NCBI RefSeq assembly: GCF_032056465.1
Contig: NZ_DAMBCL010000050.1
DNA from: Mobilicoccus sp032056465
Lineage (GTDB): Bacteria; Actinomycetota; Actinomycetes; Actinomycetales; Dermatophilaceae
Direction: 5' to 3' (one strand)
DNA: 26,364 nt
In this document: piece by piece, positions 6,627-12,746 of the stretch
Layout of the letters: each line of letters starts with the position of its first letter
How positions within the stretch are numbered: position 1 is the first letter of the stretch
Position numbers and translations under genes: made by a program
Notes under the pieces: model-generated
What the model saw: the letters and a program-made list of their open reading frames with translations, nothing else
Databases searched by the model: none
What the model was told of the DNA's origin: nothing

Positions 6627-7832
6627 TCAGCCGACGTACGGAGGCGTGCGCCTCAGCTCGCGGCGGGCGATGGTGCGTCGATGGACGGCGTCGGGACCGT
6701 CGACGATGCGCAGGACGCGAGCCCACGCGGCGAAGTACGCGAGCGGGGTGTCGTCGGAGACCCCCGCGCCACCGTGCACCTCGATCGCCTTGTCGATGAC
6801 GGTGCACGCGGCGGCGGGGGCGGCGACCTTGATCTCGGAGATCTGCGTGATCGCGTCCTTGACCGGCCCGGTGTCGAGCTTCCACGCGCACTGCTGGACG
6901 AGGAGGCGGGCCTGGTCGATGGCGATGCGGGAGTCGGCGATGTGGGCCTGGATCACGCCCTGGTCGATGAGCGGGCCCCCGAAGGCGGTGCGTGAGCGGG
7001 CTCGGGCGACCATGAGTGCGAGGGCGCGCTCGGCCATGCCGATCGCCCGCATCGCGTGGTGCACCCGGCCCGGCCCGAGGCGCGCCTGCGCGATCGTGAA
7101 CCCGTCGCCCTCCGCCCCGAGCAGCGCGGAGGCGGGGACTCGGCAGTTCTCGAAGCGCAGTTCGGAGTGACCGTGCTGGTCCTGGTACCCGAAGATCGGC
7201 AGGTGCCGCACGATCTTCATCCCGGGGTTGTCGCGCTCGACGAGCACCATCGAATGCCGTCGCTGCGGGGGCGCCGAGGGGTCGGTGCGGCCCATGACGA
7301 TGAAGAGCGCGCACCGCTCGTCGGCGGCTCCCGTGATCCACCATTTCCTGCCGTCGAGGACGTACTCCTCGTCCTCGCGACGGATCTCGAGCTCGATGTT
7401 CGTCGCGTCCGAGCTCGCGACGTCGGGTTCGGTCATCGCGTACGCCGACCGGATCGAGCCCTCAAGCAAGGGCTCCAACCAGGTGCGACGTTGCTCCGGC
7501 GTCGCGAAGAGCAGGAGGGTCTCCATGTTCCCGGTGTCGGGAGCCTGGCAGTTGATCGCCTCGGGGGCGATGACCGGCGACCAGCCGGTGATCTCGGCGA
7601 CCGCCGCGTACTCGGTGTGCGTGAGGCCGCCGACCTCCGGGTGGAACAGGTTCCACAGGCCCCGTGACCGGGCGACGGCCTTGAGATCCTCCATGACCGG
7701 CGGATAGGCGTGCTCGCCGTGGATGCGCAGGTGATCGGCCCACACCGGCTCGGCCGGGAAGACCTCCTCCCGCATGAAGTCCCACATGCGGGAGGCGTAC
7801 TCCTCCCCGCGCGCGCTGAGGGCGAAGTCCAT
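6627..7832 (-). CDS. Acyl-CoA dehydrogenase, ACAD10/11-like
   Basis: A flavoprotein of 401 residues with the full acyl-CoA dehydrogenase fold. FAD/substrate motifs are AYAMTEPDVASSDATN, GRKWWITGA, the arginine-rich RSRTAFGGPL and HGGAGV near the C-terminus. Where classical enzymes have the catalytic Glu of YEGT, this protein reads VDGPDAVHRR (from about 377), the form found in ACAD10/ACAD11 and related bacterial proteins. Its ATG follows directly after the kinase stop, with a ribosome-binding site (7838-7846) inside the end of the kinase gene, so the two are translationally linked. Together with the neighbouring kinase it corresponds to the two halves of animal ACAD10/11. It likely acts on 4-hydroxyacyl-CoA derivatives, which is inference from these relatives. 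Confidence 0.9.
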   Translation of the reverse strand: MDFALSARGEEYASRMWDFMREEVFPAEPVWADHLRIHGEHAYPPVMEDLKAVARSRGLWNLFHPEVGGLTHTEYAAVAEITGWSPVIAPEAINCQAPDTGNMETLLLFATPEQRRTWLEPLLEGSIRSAYAMTEPDVASSDATNIELEIRREDEEYVLDGRKWWITGAADERCALFIVMGRTDPSAPPQRRHSMVLVERDNPGMKIVRHLPIFGYQDQHGHSELRFENCRVPASALLGAEGDGFTIAQARLGPGRVHHAMRAIGMAERALALMVARARSRTAFGGPLIDQGVIQAHIADSRIAIDQARLLVQQCAWKLDTGPVKDAITQISEIKVAAPAAACTVIDKAIEVHGGAGVSDDTPLAYFAAWARVLRIVDGPDAVHRRTIARRELRRTPPYVG

Positions 7833-8867
7833 TCAGGTCCCCTCTCGAAGGATGTCGAGACCGGCCTCGGCGGTGCGGGCGACCTCGTCCGCGAGGTCGC
7901 CGAAGTCCTGACCGGCCATGGCGCCCGCGGCGACCCGGGCGGCGATGCCCTGGGTGATCGCGGCGAACTTGAAGTGGGCGAGGGCCTCGTGGAAGGCGAG
8001 GTCGCCGAGGTCGCGACCGGCCGTGGCCGCGTACCGCTCGCGCACGTGCCGCCGGTCCGGGAAGCCCGCGTCGGCGGTGAGGTGCGGGATGAGCGACATG
8101 CGGCGGTCGCCCGGTTCGCGCCAGTAGAAGAGCAGCAACCCGAGGTCGGTGAGCGGGTCCCCGAGCGTCGACAGCTCCCAGTCGAGGACGGCGGCGACGC
8201 GTCCGGGGTCGCCGGTGTCCATGACGACGTTGTCGAGGCGGTAGTCGCCGTGGACGATCGAGGCACCCCCGTCCTCGGGGACACGGCGCGCGAGCGACGC
8301 ACCGAGTTCGTCGACGACCGGGACGTCGGTCGTCCTCGCCTGTTCCCACTGCCGGGTCCACAGCCGCACCTGACGACCGGCGAAGCCCTCCGGACGCCCG
8401 TAGTCGGTGAGCCCGACCGCGGCCGGGTCGACCGCGTGCAGCCGGGCGAGGGTGTCGACGAGGGCGTTCGTGAGGGAGCGCCGGGAGTCCTCGTCGTCGG
8501 CGAACCCGGTCGGCAGCTCGTCGCGGACGACGTGACCCTCGACCTGCGCCATCACGTAGAACGGGAACCCCGTGGCCCCGTCGTCGTGGGCGAGGAGGAC
8601 CGGGGCGACCGGCACGTCGGTGTCGGAGAGGGCTTGTTGGACGCGGGCCTCCCGACCCATGTCGTGGGCCTTGGGCAGGATCGAGCCCGTGGGCGGGCGC
8701 CGCAGCACGACCGTCCCAGCCGCCGAGGTGAGGCGGAAGGTGAGGTTGGACTTGCCCCCGGCGATGAGTTCGGCCCTCGCCTCCCGCCATGCCGGCTCCC
8801 CGAGGCGATCGGCGAGGAGGCCCCCGACGACGTCGAGTCGGGCGAGTTCCGCGGGGTCGGTGCTCAC
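7833..8867 (-). CDS. APH-fold kinase, ACAD10/11 N-domain-like
   Basis: A protein of 344 residues with the aminoglycoside phosphotransferase/choline-kinase fold. The ATP-binding lobe includes GGKSNLTFRL (38-47) and VLRRPP. The catalytic loop is HGDYRLDN (206-213, Asp208 and Asn213), and the metal-binding Asp229 is in VLDWELSTLGDP. This exact form of the C-lobe is typical of the kinase domain fused to acyl-CoA dehydrogenase in ACAD10/11 and of LvaA of levulinate catabolism, which phosphorylates the 4-hydroxyl of acyl-CoAs. It is therefore not expected to be an antibiotic-resistance enzyme. The GTG at 8867 overlaps the ligase stop in GTGA. An upstream extension would read through the ligase gene and shows no family similarity. 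The dehydrogenase follows with zero spacing. Confidence 0.9.
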   Translation of the reverse strand: MSTDPAELARLDVVGGLLADRLGEPAWREARAELIAGGKSNLTFRLTSAAGTVVLRRPPTGSILPKAHDMGREARVQQALSDTDVPVAPVLLAHDDGATGFPFYVMAQVEGHVVRDELPTGFADDEDSRRSLTNALVDTLARLHAVDPAAVGLTDYGRPEGFAGRQVRLWTRQWEQARTTDVPVVDELGASLARRVPEDGGASIVHGDYRLDNVVMDTGDPGRVAAVLDWELSTLGDPLTDLGLLLFYWREPGDRRMSLIPHLTADAGFPDRRHVRERYAATAGRDLGDLAFHEALAHFKFAAITQGIAARVAAGAMAGQDFGDLADEVARTAEAGLDILREGT

Positions 8868-10537
8868 CGTTCCCTCAGCTCGCGGCGCAGGATCTTGCCC
8901 GTCGTCGTCTTGGGGAGCTCGTCGATGATCTCGACCGACCGGGGGTACTTGTAGGCGGCCATGCGTTCCCGACTCCACGCGATGAGCTCCTCGGGCGTGA
9001 GCGACCGGCCCGGGGTGAGGGACACGAAGGCCTTGACCGTCTCACCGCGGTACTCGTCGGGCACCCCGACGACGGCGACCTCGCGGACGGCGTCGTGGCT
9101 GACGAGCACGTCCTCGACCTCGCGCGGCCACACCTTGTACCCGGCGGCGTTGATCATGTCCTTCTTGCGGTCGACGAGGAAGAACCAGCCCTCGGGGGAC
9201 ATGAACCCGACGTCGCCGGTCCGGAGGACGCCCCCGGGGATGTTCTCGGCGGTCTCCTCGGGCTTGTTCCAGTAGCCCGGGACGACCTGGGGGCCGTCGA
9301 CGACGATCTCGCCGACCTCCCCGAACGGCAGGTCCCGGCCCTGGTCGTCGGTGATGCGCACGACGGTGTCGAAGACGGGCACTCCCACGGAGAGTGCGCC
9401 GCTGTCGGGATCGACGGGCGCCTTCGCCCCGAGGGGCACGGCGAGGCAGGGGGAGGTGGTCTCGGTGAGTCCGTAGACGTTGTGCAGGTAGCGGCCGGTC
9501 GCCGCGTCGAACCGCTCGGTCATGACCGGCGCGATCGGGGCCCCGCCGGAGTACACGACCCGGAAGCTCGACCAGTCCTGCGGACCGGAGCCCGGGACGC
9601 CGGTGAGCGCGGTGAAGGCCGTCACGGCGCCGATGGAGAACGTCGGTCGGTGCTCACGGACGGCGTCCATCATCACCTCGGGCACGAACCGATGGGCGAG
9701 GACGAGCGTGGCGCCGGTGACGAACGCGACGCCGATGTGGCCGACGATCCCGGTGATGTGGAACAGGGGCGCGATGCCGAGGACGACGTCGTCCTCGTCG
9801 AGATCGACCCAGTCCCGGTAGGTCTTGGCGGCGAAGGCGATGTTGCCGTGGGTGTTCATCGCCCCCTTGGGAACGCCCGTCGTGCCGGAGGTGTAGGTGA
9901 GAACGGCAACGTCATCGGCGCCCGTCGACACCGGCGGGAGGGGTGGGGAGTCGCCCCGCGCGTCCTGCGCGAGGACGTCTCGCAGCGCGGTCGTGCCCTC
10001 CGGTGTCGCCCCCTGCGACATCGTCAGCCGCAGCACCCGCTCGTCGTCGCGGCTCTGGTCGTCGGTGCCGGAGGCCGTGAGGACGATCCGCACGTCGGTC
10101 CCGCCGCCCTCGACGACGCTGCGCGCGACGTCCTCCCAGAGCTCGTCGAGGCACAGCAGCGCGACGGCGCCGGAGTCGGTGAGCAGGTAGGTGAGCTCCC
10201 GGGTCTTGTTCATGGGGTTGATCGCCACGGCGGTGCCCCCCGCCTTCCACGTGCCGAGCAGGCCGACGAGGAAGGCGGGGTCGTTCTGGGTGTAGAGCGC
10301 GAGCCGGTCACCCGGCGCGAACCCCTGCTCGAGCAGGTGGCGGGCGAGGGCGTCGCTGCGCGCGTCGAGGTCGTCGAAGGTGAGGGTGCCGTCGAAGTAC
10401 CGCACCGCCGGTCGCCCACCGTGGCGGGCGACCGTGGCTGCGAAGACGTCCAACATCGAGCCGGGGTCGAGACTCAGGCCGGTCGAGATCCCCTCCCGGT
10501 ACCGGCCCAGCCAGGGCCGGTCGGCGTAGGAGGTCAC
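8864..10537 (-). CDS. Acyl-CoA synthetase (AMP-forming ligase)
   Basis: An ANL-superfamily ligase of 557 residues that would activate a carboxylic acid to its CoA thioester with ATP. The phosphate-binding loop is YTSGTTGVPKG (215-225). The adenine/carboxylate motif YGLTETTSP, the hinge region RTGDVGF...DRKKDMI and the C-terminal catalytic lysine in PKTTTGK (Lys548) are all intact. The length is normal for medium/long-chain acyl-CoA synthetases. The GTG at 10537 overlaps the upstream cyclase-family stop (GTGA), and its own stop overlaps the kinase start the same way, so the three genes are tightly coupled. The substrate is not readable from sequence. The neighbours suggest a hydroxylated short- or medium-chain acid. 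Confidence 0.92.
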   Translation of the reverse strand: MTSYADRPWLGRYREGISTGLSLDPGSMLDVFAATVARHGGRPAVRYFDGTLTFDDLDARSDALARHLLEQGFAPGDRLALYTQNDPAFLVGLLGTWKAGGTAVAINPMNKTRELTYLLTDSGAVALLCLDELWEDVARSVVEGGGTDVRIVLTASGTDDQSRDDERVLRLTMSQGATPEGTTALRDVLAQDARGDSPPLPPVSTGADDVAVLTYTSGTTGVPKGAMNTHGNIAFAAKTYRDWVDLDEDDVVLGIAPLFHITGIVGHIGVAFVTGATLVLAHRFVPEVMMDAVREHRPTFSIGAVTAFTALTGVPGSGPQDWSSFRVVYSGGAPIAPVMTERFDAATGRYLHNVYGLTETTSPCLAVPLGAKAPVDPDSGALSVGVPVFDTVVRITDDQGRDLPFGEVGEIVVDGPQVVPGYWNKPEETAENIPGGVLRTGDVGFMSPEGWFFLVDRKKDMINAAGYKVWPREVEDVLVSHDAVREVAVVGVPDEYRGETVKAFVSLTPGRSLTPEELIAWSRERMAAYKYPRSVEIIDELPKTTTGKILRRELRER

Positions 10538-11490
10538 TTGATCGCGAGGGGATTGACGGGGGTTCCCGCCGCCTTGGCGACCTTGAGGGGGGCGGCGGCG
10601 TACATGAACGCGTACTGACCGTCCTCCGCGCAGTCGGCGGCGATCGCCTCGAGGTCGCAGATCTCGGTGAGGGTGACGCCGAGATTGCGCATGAGGGCGC
10701 AGTGCAGCGGCAGCGCGACGCCGGTCGTGGGGTCGAACGTGACCTCGTTGGCGATCGTGTCGGTGGCGAGGTTGGGGATCTCCATCTCCTGGAACCACCG
10801 GACGAGCTCGGGGGAGTAGGCGAGGCCGGGCTCGCAGAAGTTCTCGTAGAACGCGTCGCCCATCTCGAAGAAGCGGGCGAGGAAGTTCGTGCGGATGAGG
10901 AGGATGTCGTGCTTCTCGATCTCGACGCCCTGGTCCTTCGCGCACGCGAGGAGGTCCTCGTGGGTGAACGTCTCGGCCGGGTCGAGAGAGTCCTTGCCGC
11001 GCCAGCGGGCGATGTCGAGCAGGATGCCGCGCCCGACGACGCCGCGCTCGGCGATGGGCATGATCGAGGCCTTCTCGAGGCCGCCGCGCGTCGTGTCGGC
11101 GTCGAAGCCGTTGTAGATCTTGCCGTCGTACCAGACGTGCCCGAGGGCGTCGTACTGGGTGGAGCCCTGGAGGAACGCCTCGATCTTGTCGTCGGCGTAG
11201 TGCAGGCCGCCGGGGAACTCCGGGGCCGACCCGCCCTCGTCCCAGTCGGACTCGTCGAGGACCTGGATGCGGACGGCCGGGGATCGGCCGGGCCAGACCG
11301 GGTCGCCCTTGGGGTCACCGATCATGCGCTGGAGGGTGAACACCCGTCCGCTGCGGACGCTCCGGATGCCGCGCATGACCTCCTCGGAGGTCAGGTAGTT
11401 GAGGGCTCCCACCTCGTCGTCGGCGCCCCATTTTCCCCAGTTGCTCGGCGCGTCCTTCAGGATCTCGGTCATCGGCTTGATCTCAGACAT
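10534..11490 (-). CDS. Cyclase-family (kynurenine formamidase-like) hydrolase
   Basis: A protein of 318 residues of the PF04199 'cyclase' family, metal-dependent hydrolases that open amides, cyclic imides or esters (kynurenine formamidase, isatin hydrolase). It matches the longer subgroup beginning NWGKWGADDEVGALNYLT. The family metal motif HxGTHxDxPxH appears in degenerate form as GSTQYDALGH (109-118). Asp114 and His118 are kept, while the earlier histidines are replaced by Ser and Gln, as in this subgroup generally. The ATG at 11490 was chosen for the ribosome-binding site GGAGAGGA (11498-11505); an upstream in-frame ATG would put the operator inside the gene. It is the first gene of the cluster, facing the regulator. 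A lactone- or ester-opening role is inference. Confidence 0.85.
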   Translation of the reverse strand: MSEIKPMTEILKDAPSNWGKWGADDEVGALNYLTSEEVMRGIRSVRSGRVFTLQRMIGDPKGDPVWPGRSPAVRIQVLDESDWDEGGSAPEFPGGLHYADDKIEAFLQGSTQYDALGHVWYDGKIYNGFDADTTRGGLEKASIMPIAERGVVGRGILLDIARWRGKDSLDPAETFTHEDLLACAKDQGVEIEKHDILLIRTNFLARFFEMGDAFYENFCEPGLAYSPELVRWFQEMEIPNLATDTIANEVTFDPTTGVALPLHCALMRNLGVTLTEICDLEAIAADCAEDGQYAFMYAAAPLKVAKAAGTPVNPLAIK

Positions 11491-11514
11491 CGTCGTCCTC
11501 TCCTCACACGTGAC

Positions 11515-11540
11515 CGAACGATCGATCGGTCGACCGTTCG
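11515..11540. promoter_or_regulatory. 26-bp palindromic operator, TetR type
   Basis: The arms CGAACGATCGATC (11515-11527) and GGTCGACCGTTCG (11528-11540) form a dyad of 13 pairs with only two mismatched. It starts 25 bp upstream of the cyclase-family start codon and about 70 bp upstream of the divergent regulator gene. Size and symmetry fit a TetR-family operator. Binding there would block the minus-strand cluster. The regulator at 11610 is the obvious candidate; this is inference. Confidence 0.75.
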
Positions 11541-11545
11541 TGGTG

Positions 11546-11564
11546 CCCCATCCTCGTGATGGGG
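11546..11564. promoter_or_regulatory. Second palindrome in the divergent promoter region
   Basis: CCCCATC (11546-11552) and GATGGGG (11558-11564) are perfect inverted arms around 5 bp. The dyad lies next to the 26-bp operator but is unrelated in sequence. It overlaps the proposed -10 of the minus-strand cluster and lies upstream of the regulator's own -10. It could be a second operator, perhaps for the XRE domain, or a short hairpin. Confidence 0.5.
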
Positions 11565-11579
11565 GTTTGAGGGGGTCAA
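11550..11579 (-). promoter_or_regulatory. Possible promoter of the catabolic cluster
   Basis: On the minus strand TTGACC (11579-11574) is followed after 18 nt by GAGGAT (11555-11550), a good -35 with a weak -10. Transcription would start near 11543, just before the 26-bp palindrome, so a bound repressor would lie on the start site. A weak -10 would suit a regulated promoter. Confidence is limited by the poor -10. Confidence 0.4.
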
Positions 11580-11596
11580 GAGAATGCTTGTTCAAC

Positions 11597-11602
11597 TATT
11601 CT
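11597..11602 (+). promoter_or_regulatory. -10 box of a probable leaderless regulator gene
   Basis: TATTCT fits TANNNT and ends 7 nt before the ATG at 11610, so transcription would begin at or next to the start codon. No ribosome-binding site is visible between them. No matching -35 box is clear. Confidence 0.55.
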
Positions 11603-11609
11603 GACCGCC

Positions 11610-12491
11610 ATGGGGAGGCGGGAGGACGCGGAGAGACAACTGCTCGGTGCCGCCGTCCGGCAGGCGCGGACGTCCCGAGGGCTGTCAATCCGCGCGCTCG
11701 CGGCAGCCGTCGAGGTCAGTGCCGCGACGATCTGCGCGGTCGAGCAGGGGCGTACCCGTGTCGACGCCGACCGCCTCCATGCGCTCGCCAAGGCGCTCGA
11801 GGTGCGCACGCAGGACCTGCTCGCCGGGCCCAGCCCGGAGCGGGGCGAGGCGGGGCACGCGATCCCCGTCCCCGTCCGGGCGGGTGCCCGCTGGCGGCGG
11901 TTCGCCCCCCTGGGCATGGACCCGGCGCTCAGCGGCGCCCTCACCGCGTTCGTCGCCTACGGCTATCACGGTGCCGGCATCCGGGTCATCGCCCAGCACG
12001 CGGGTCTGTCGGTGACGGGCGTCTACCACCACTACCCGAGCAAGGAGATGCTCCTCGTCCGACTCCTCGACGTGACGATGTCCGACCTCGTGTGGCGTCT
12101 CGACGCTGCCGCCCGCGAGGCCCGGGAGAAGCAGCTCGACCCCGTCCGACGCTTCGCCCTCCTCGTCGAGGCCATCGCGCTGTTCCACGCCTGCCGCCGC
12201 GACCTCGCGTTCATCGGGGCGAGCGAGATGCGCAGCCTGCCGCCGACGGAGCGGATCCGCATCGCCCGCATCCGCGTCGACGTGCAGCGCCGCCTCGAGG
12301 CCGAGATCACGACGTGCGTCAACCGCGGGTTGGCCCCCGCCCAGGACGTCGCGGCCGCCGCGCGCGCGATCTCGACGATGTGCACCTCGATCTGTCAGTG
12401 GTTCCGCCCGACCGGTCCGCTCAGCCCCGAGGCCGTCGCCCTCGACTACGCCCGCTACGGAGTCCGTCTCATCGGCGCCCGCACCGACTGA
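11610..12491 (+). CDS. XRE-TetR double-HTH transcriptional regulator
   Basis: A protein of 293 residues with two different DNA-binding domains in tandem. Residues about 8-72 form an XRE/Cro-type helix-turn-helix (VRQARTSRGLSIRALA, ending in the typical LAKALEVRTQDLL). After a linker, residues about 105-150 form a TetR-type helix-turn-helix (AYGYHGAGIRVIAQHAGLSV...YHHYPSKEMLL). The remaining 140 residues are a helical TetR ligand/dimerisation domain. The gene faces the catabolic cluster, and the spacer holds a TetR-sized palindrome plus a second dyad. It is therefore probably the cluster's repressor, released by a pathway intermediate. The start codon sits right behind a -10 box, implying a leaderless mRNA. 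The architecture is certain from sequence; the ligand is unknown. Confidence 0.9.
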   Translation: MGRREDAERQLLGAAVRQARTSRGLSIRALAAAVEVSAATICAVEQGRTRVDADRLHALAKALEVRTQDLLAGPSPERGEAGHAIPVPVRAGARWRRFAPLGMDPALSGALTAFVAYGYHGAGIRVIAQHAGLSVTGVYHHYPSKEMLLVRLLDVTMSDLVWRLDAAAREAREKQLDPVRRFALLVEAIALFHACRRDLAFIGASEMRSLPPTERIRIARIRVDVQRRLEAEITTCVNRGLAPAQDVAAAARAISTMCTSICQWFRPTGPLSPEAVALDYARYGVRLIGARTD

Positions 12492-12528
12492 TGCAGTCCC
12501 ACCACCCAGACACCCCCACCCGCTGAAC

Positions 12529-12604
12529 CCGAGACGGCAGATGGGATGGCGGCCCACGTATCGCTGGAGCAGTAGCTGCCCTTCCATCCCATCTGCCATC
12601 TCGG
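12529..12604. repeat. 21-bp inverted repeat with 34-nt loop
   Basis: The arms 12529-12549 and 12584-12604 pair over 21 bp with a single G/T-type mismatch; their inner parts are CAGATGGGATGG and CCATCCCATCTG. The loop is 34 nt. It begins 38 bp after the XRE-TetR stop and could end that transcript, but the arms are longer and less G/C-pure than the other terminators here and there is no T-tract. A small mobile or REP-like repeat is an alternative. Confidence 0.75.
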
Positions 12605-12746
12605 ATTGAGCTGGGGGTCGGGAGCGCTCGGTTGGCGCTCGCTCGGGAGCGCTGGGGCTCTGGTGGGCTGGTGAGCGGGGGTGGGGTGGGCTCCTCGCGG
12701 AGGGCTGGTCACGCTCGGGGGTGGGGGCTGGGAGAATGGAGGCCTC
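12605..12746 (+). other. G-rich leader before the helicase gene
   Basis: The coding strand is strongly G-rich, with several runs of 3-5 G (for example around 12678-12692 and 12718-12732). An 11-bp direct repeat, TCGGGAGCGCT, occurs at 12618-12628 and 12643-12653. No promoter boxes are clear. The only functional element I can point to is the helicase ribosome-binding site GGAGG at 12738-12742. Confidence 0.45.

Noticed and set aside
6481..7344. N-terminal extension of the transhydrogenase-like gene upstream of 6480
   Set aside because: The extension is Arg/Pro-rich and antisense-like, lies inside the dehydrogenase gene in another frame, and a good ribosome-binding site marks the ATG at 6480.
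7833..8867. Aminoglycoside resistance gene
   Set aside because: The kinase fold matches the ACAD10/11 and LvaA group (DWELSTLGDP) and the gene is embedded in a CoA-pathway operon, so resistance is unlikely.
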